The notes beneath the pieces are model-generated. The model was given only the letters and a program-made list of their open reading frames with translations. It did not search any database and had not been told where the DNA came from. The position numbers were made by a program, and so were the translations under genes. A DNA stretch of 64,000 bases, taken from the NCBI RefSeq assembly GCF_900143265.1, contig NZ_FRDJ01000002.1, positions 170,297 to 234,296 of the forward strand, in the 5' to 3' direction. This stretch comes from Fervidobacterium gondwanense DSM 13020 (GTDB taxonomy: Bacteria > Thermotogota > Thermotogae > Thermotogales > Fervidobacteriaceae). Positions 62,796-64,000 of the stretch are shown piece by piece; position 1 is the first letter of the stretch; each line of letters opens with the position of its first letter.

Positions 62796-63632
62796 TCACC
62801 TCTTTGATTTTGTGGCTCCTTTCAACAATTCCGATTGTTTATCAATGATCTTTCTAACATTCTCAAAAACTGAGTCTATTTCATCTTTTGACATAGCTTT
62901 GCTTGCTATGACTGAATCACTAAGATTTCCAGACTCGACCTTTTGGATTAAATCATTTATTTTCACTAATCTCTGGACTATTAATTTATCAACTAAAAGG
63001 AATATAACTATACCAATTAATACTATAACGACACTAAAAATAATTGCATGTCTCACAAACGCAGCGCGCACTATAGCCTTCAAAGAATCGACATAAACGC
63101 CTGTACCAAACCACCAATCGAATGGCTTGAAGTATTTTACATAGCTGTACTTTGTTTCAAGCTTATTCGTTGCAAAGTTCAGCCAGATGTATTCATAAAA
63201 TCCTTCACCTTTTGTTTTTGCTACATCTCTCAAACCTCTTTGGACCCATCTTCCCTTAGGGTCCTGAACGTCCAAAAATTCTCCTCGTTTTCTATCGAAA
63301 GGTATAGCCACTGTGTTGTCCATATGGTACCCGAAAATGTAATTATGACCGTCGTCGTATTTCATACGGGATATAACTTCACTAGCCAAGTACATTGCTT
63401 CTTCTTTTGATAGCTCTCCTTTCTCATACAATGAATTGTAATAGTTCTACACCCCTTCGGCAGCTTCTGTTATCTCCTTTGCAACGTTTATTCTTTCATT
63501 CAATAAAGCTTTGTATCTCGAAATGTAAAGATATGGCAAAGCTATTACTGAGGCTATTATGAGAATAGGAACAACAGGGAACATAATCTTAACTCTCAAA
63601 GAAGATGTAAAAGTCTTTTCTGCTTTTGCCAT
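62796..63632 (-). pseudogene. Cache-domain sensor protein, interrupted by an in-frame amber codon
   Basis: One reading frame of 279 codons broken by TAG at 63447-63449. Before it, 61 residues hold an N-terminal membrane segment (MFPVVPILIIASVIALPYLYI) and the first helix of the sensor. After it, NYYNSLYEKGELSKEEAMYL continues a single Cache (sCache_2) domain with FGYHMDNTVAIPF, FLDVQDPKGRW and WWFGTGVYVDSL. A second membrane segment and a HAMP-like stretch follow, and the protein ends (ATKSKR) without a signalling domain. The frame is unchanged across the TAG, so this is a nonsense change or a sequence error. GGAGGG precedes the ATG at 63630-63632. It would be a chemotaxis-type sensor lacking its output part. 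Confidence 0.75.
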
Positions 63633-64000
63633 ATTTTTCCCTCCTCTTCAAAGAAATATTTTTGATTAGCCTCCTGAAATACGTTTTTTCTTATTTTTTC
63701 AAAAAATTCTTACTTCCCTTTCTTTTCCAAAAGAGTTTATCTAAAATCTTAATAATTTTAATTTTTTATCTTTAATGAATTAATTCATTATTTTTATGTC
63801 GCTTTATTCCTTCTTAGATTATTTTTTTTAACTACTTCCCCACCATTTTCCCTCAAACTAACCCTCTTATGCCCACCTGGTTTGTTCCACACTCTCACAT
63901 TCCTTCGTCCTATTTGAGGTATGGTGAGTTTGCTTATTCTCGTATCCTGGTTACTTTCCTAATGGAGGTGACCGGCTTTCTCACCTATACATATACTCTC
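63633..64000. other. pyrimidine-rich region without a recognised gene
   Basis: From about 63650 to 63840 the top strand is mostly T and C, with several T runs; from 63840 to the end it is C-rich and higher in G+C. An ORF from ATG at 63869 stays open to the window edge (44 codons, MPTWFVPHSHIPSSYL...) but has no ribosome site and I do not recognise it. The opposite strand is stopped several times. I see no CRISPR repeat or tRNA. Confidence 0.4.

Noticed and set aside
63447..63449. Amber codon as pyrrolysine or programmed readthrough
   Set aside because: Pyrrolysine systems are not expected in Thermotogales, and no stem or special context is visible next to the TAG. A nonsense change or sequence error is simpler.
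63869..64000. ORF open to the window edge (MPTWFVPHSH...)
   Set aside because: No ribosome site, no family match and unusual composition. Too little is inside the window to call it a gene.
1..64000. CRISPR arrays, insertion sequences or prophage genes
   Set aside because: I looked for regularly spaced repeats, transposase motifs and phage structural genes and saw none. This is by eye; a repeat finder could find weak ones, most likely near the right edge.

Overview
This window reads as a chromosome segment of a thermophilic, fermentative member of the Thermotogales, most like Fervidobacterium. The basis is gene content: a pyruvate phosphate dikinase, an M32 carboxypeptidase, an M42 aminopeptidase, a TM0106-type RecB-like nuclease, a DUF4438 protein and several signal-peptide proteins ending in an aromatic residue, as outer-envelope (toga) barrel proteins do. 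It is also A+T-rich, has strong GGAGG ribosome sites, and uses many TTG/GTG starts. The genus is an inference from reading, not from a search.

Layout. 1-1742: end of a fatty-acid operon (fabD, bioY, fabG). 1843-5611: an alpha/beta hydrolase and PPDK. 5688-10291: glmU, prs, rplY (L25), pth and a UVR-motif protein. 10315-12062 (minus): a TauE/SafE permease and an M42 peptidase. 12239-15703: an MFS exporter, a ZIP metal transporter and a REC-GGDEF protein. 15751-19047 (minus): a three-subunit flavin/iron-sulphur amino-acid-type dehydrogenase operon. 19258-26009: an RlmI-like methyltransferase, a PQQ-like propeller protein, a NUDIX hydrolase, a YifB/ComM ATPase and carboxypeptidase Taq. 26181-29110: NADH oxidase, nitroreductase and DUF4438 protein.

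29398-38288 is the most unusual region. A KAS III-like enzyme lacking the usual His and Asn, a regulator with two TetR DNA-binding domains in one chain, a CoA-transferase and a complete branched-chain-amino-acid-type ABC importer lie in one orientation. The last permease subunit (LivM) is fused to an intact alpha/beta hydrolase. I infer an uptake-plus-processing system in which an imported ester, thioester or amide is hydrolysed at the inner face of the membrane and then activated and condensed as a CoA thioester. The substrate is unknown.

38374-40519 holds two paralogous small envelope barrel proteins around a short two-repeat secreted protein. 40516-42495 (minus) holds the RecB-like nuclease and a short-chain dehydrogenase; the latter is preceded by a leader RNA with three interleaved helices, a candidate riboswitch. 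42728-47721 carries a MATE exporter, a two-subunit class I fumarase, a flavodoxin-like protein with a possible 28-residue ORF upstream, and two membrane proteins. A tRNA-Ala(CGC) gene lies at 47927-48002. 48164-54341 is a surface-polymer region: a six-repeat anchored protein, a WecA/MraY-type transferase and a very large O-antigen-ligase-like protein. 54385-59335 carries an esterase, a PIG-L deacetylase and two overlapping envelope proteins sharing a tyrosine-rich motif. The window ends with a PatB-GNAT fusion, guaA, and a Cache-domain sensor gene interrupted by an in-frame amber codon. The last 367 bases are pyrimidine-rich and I recognise nothing in them.
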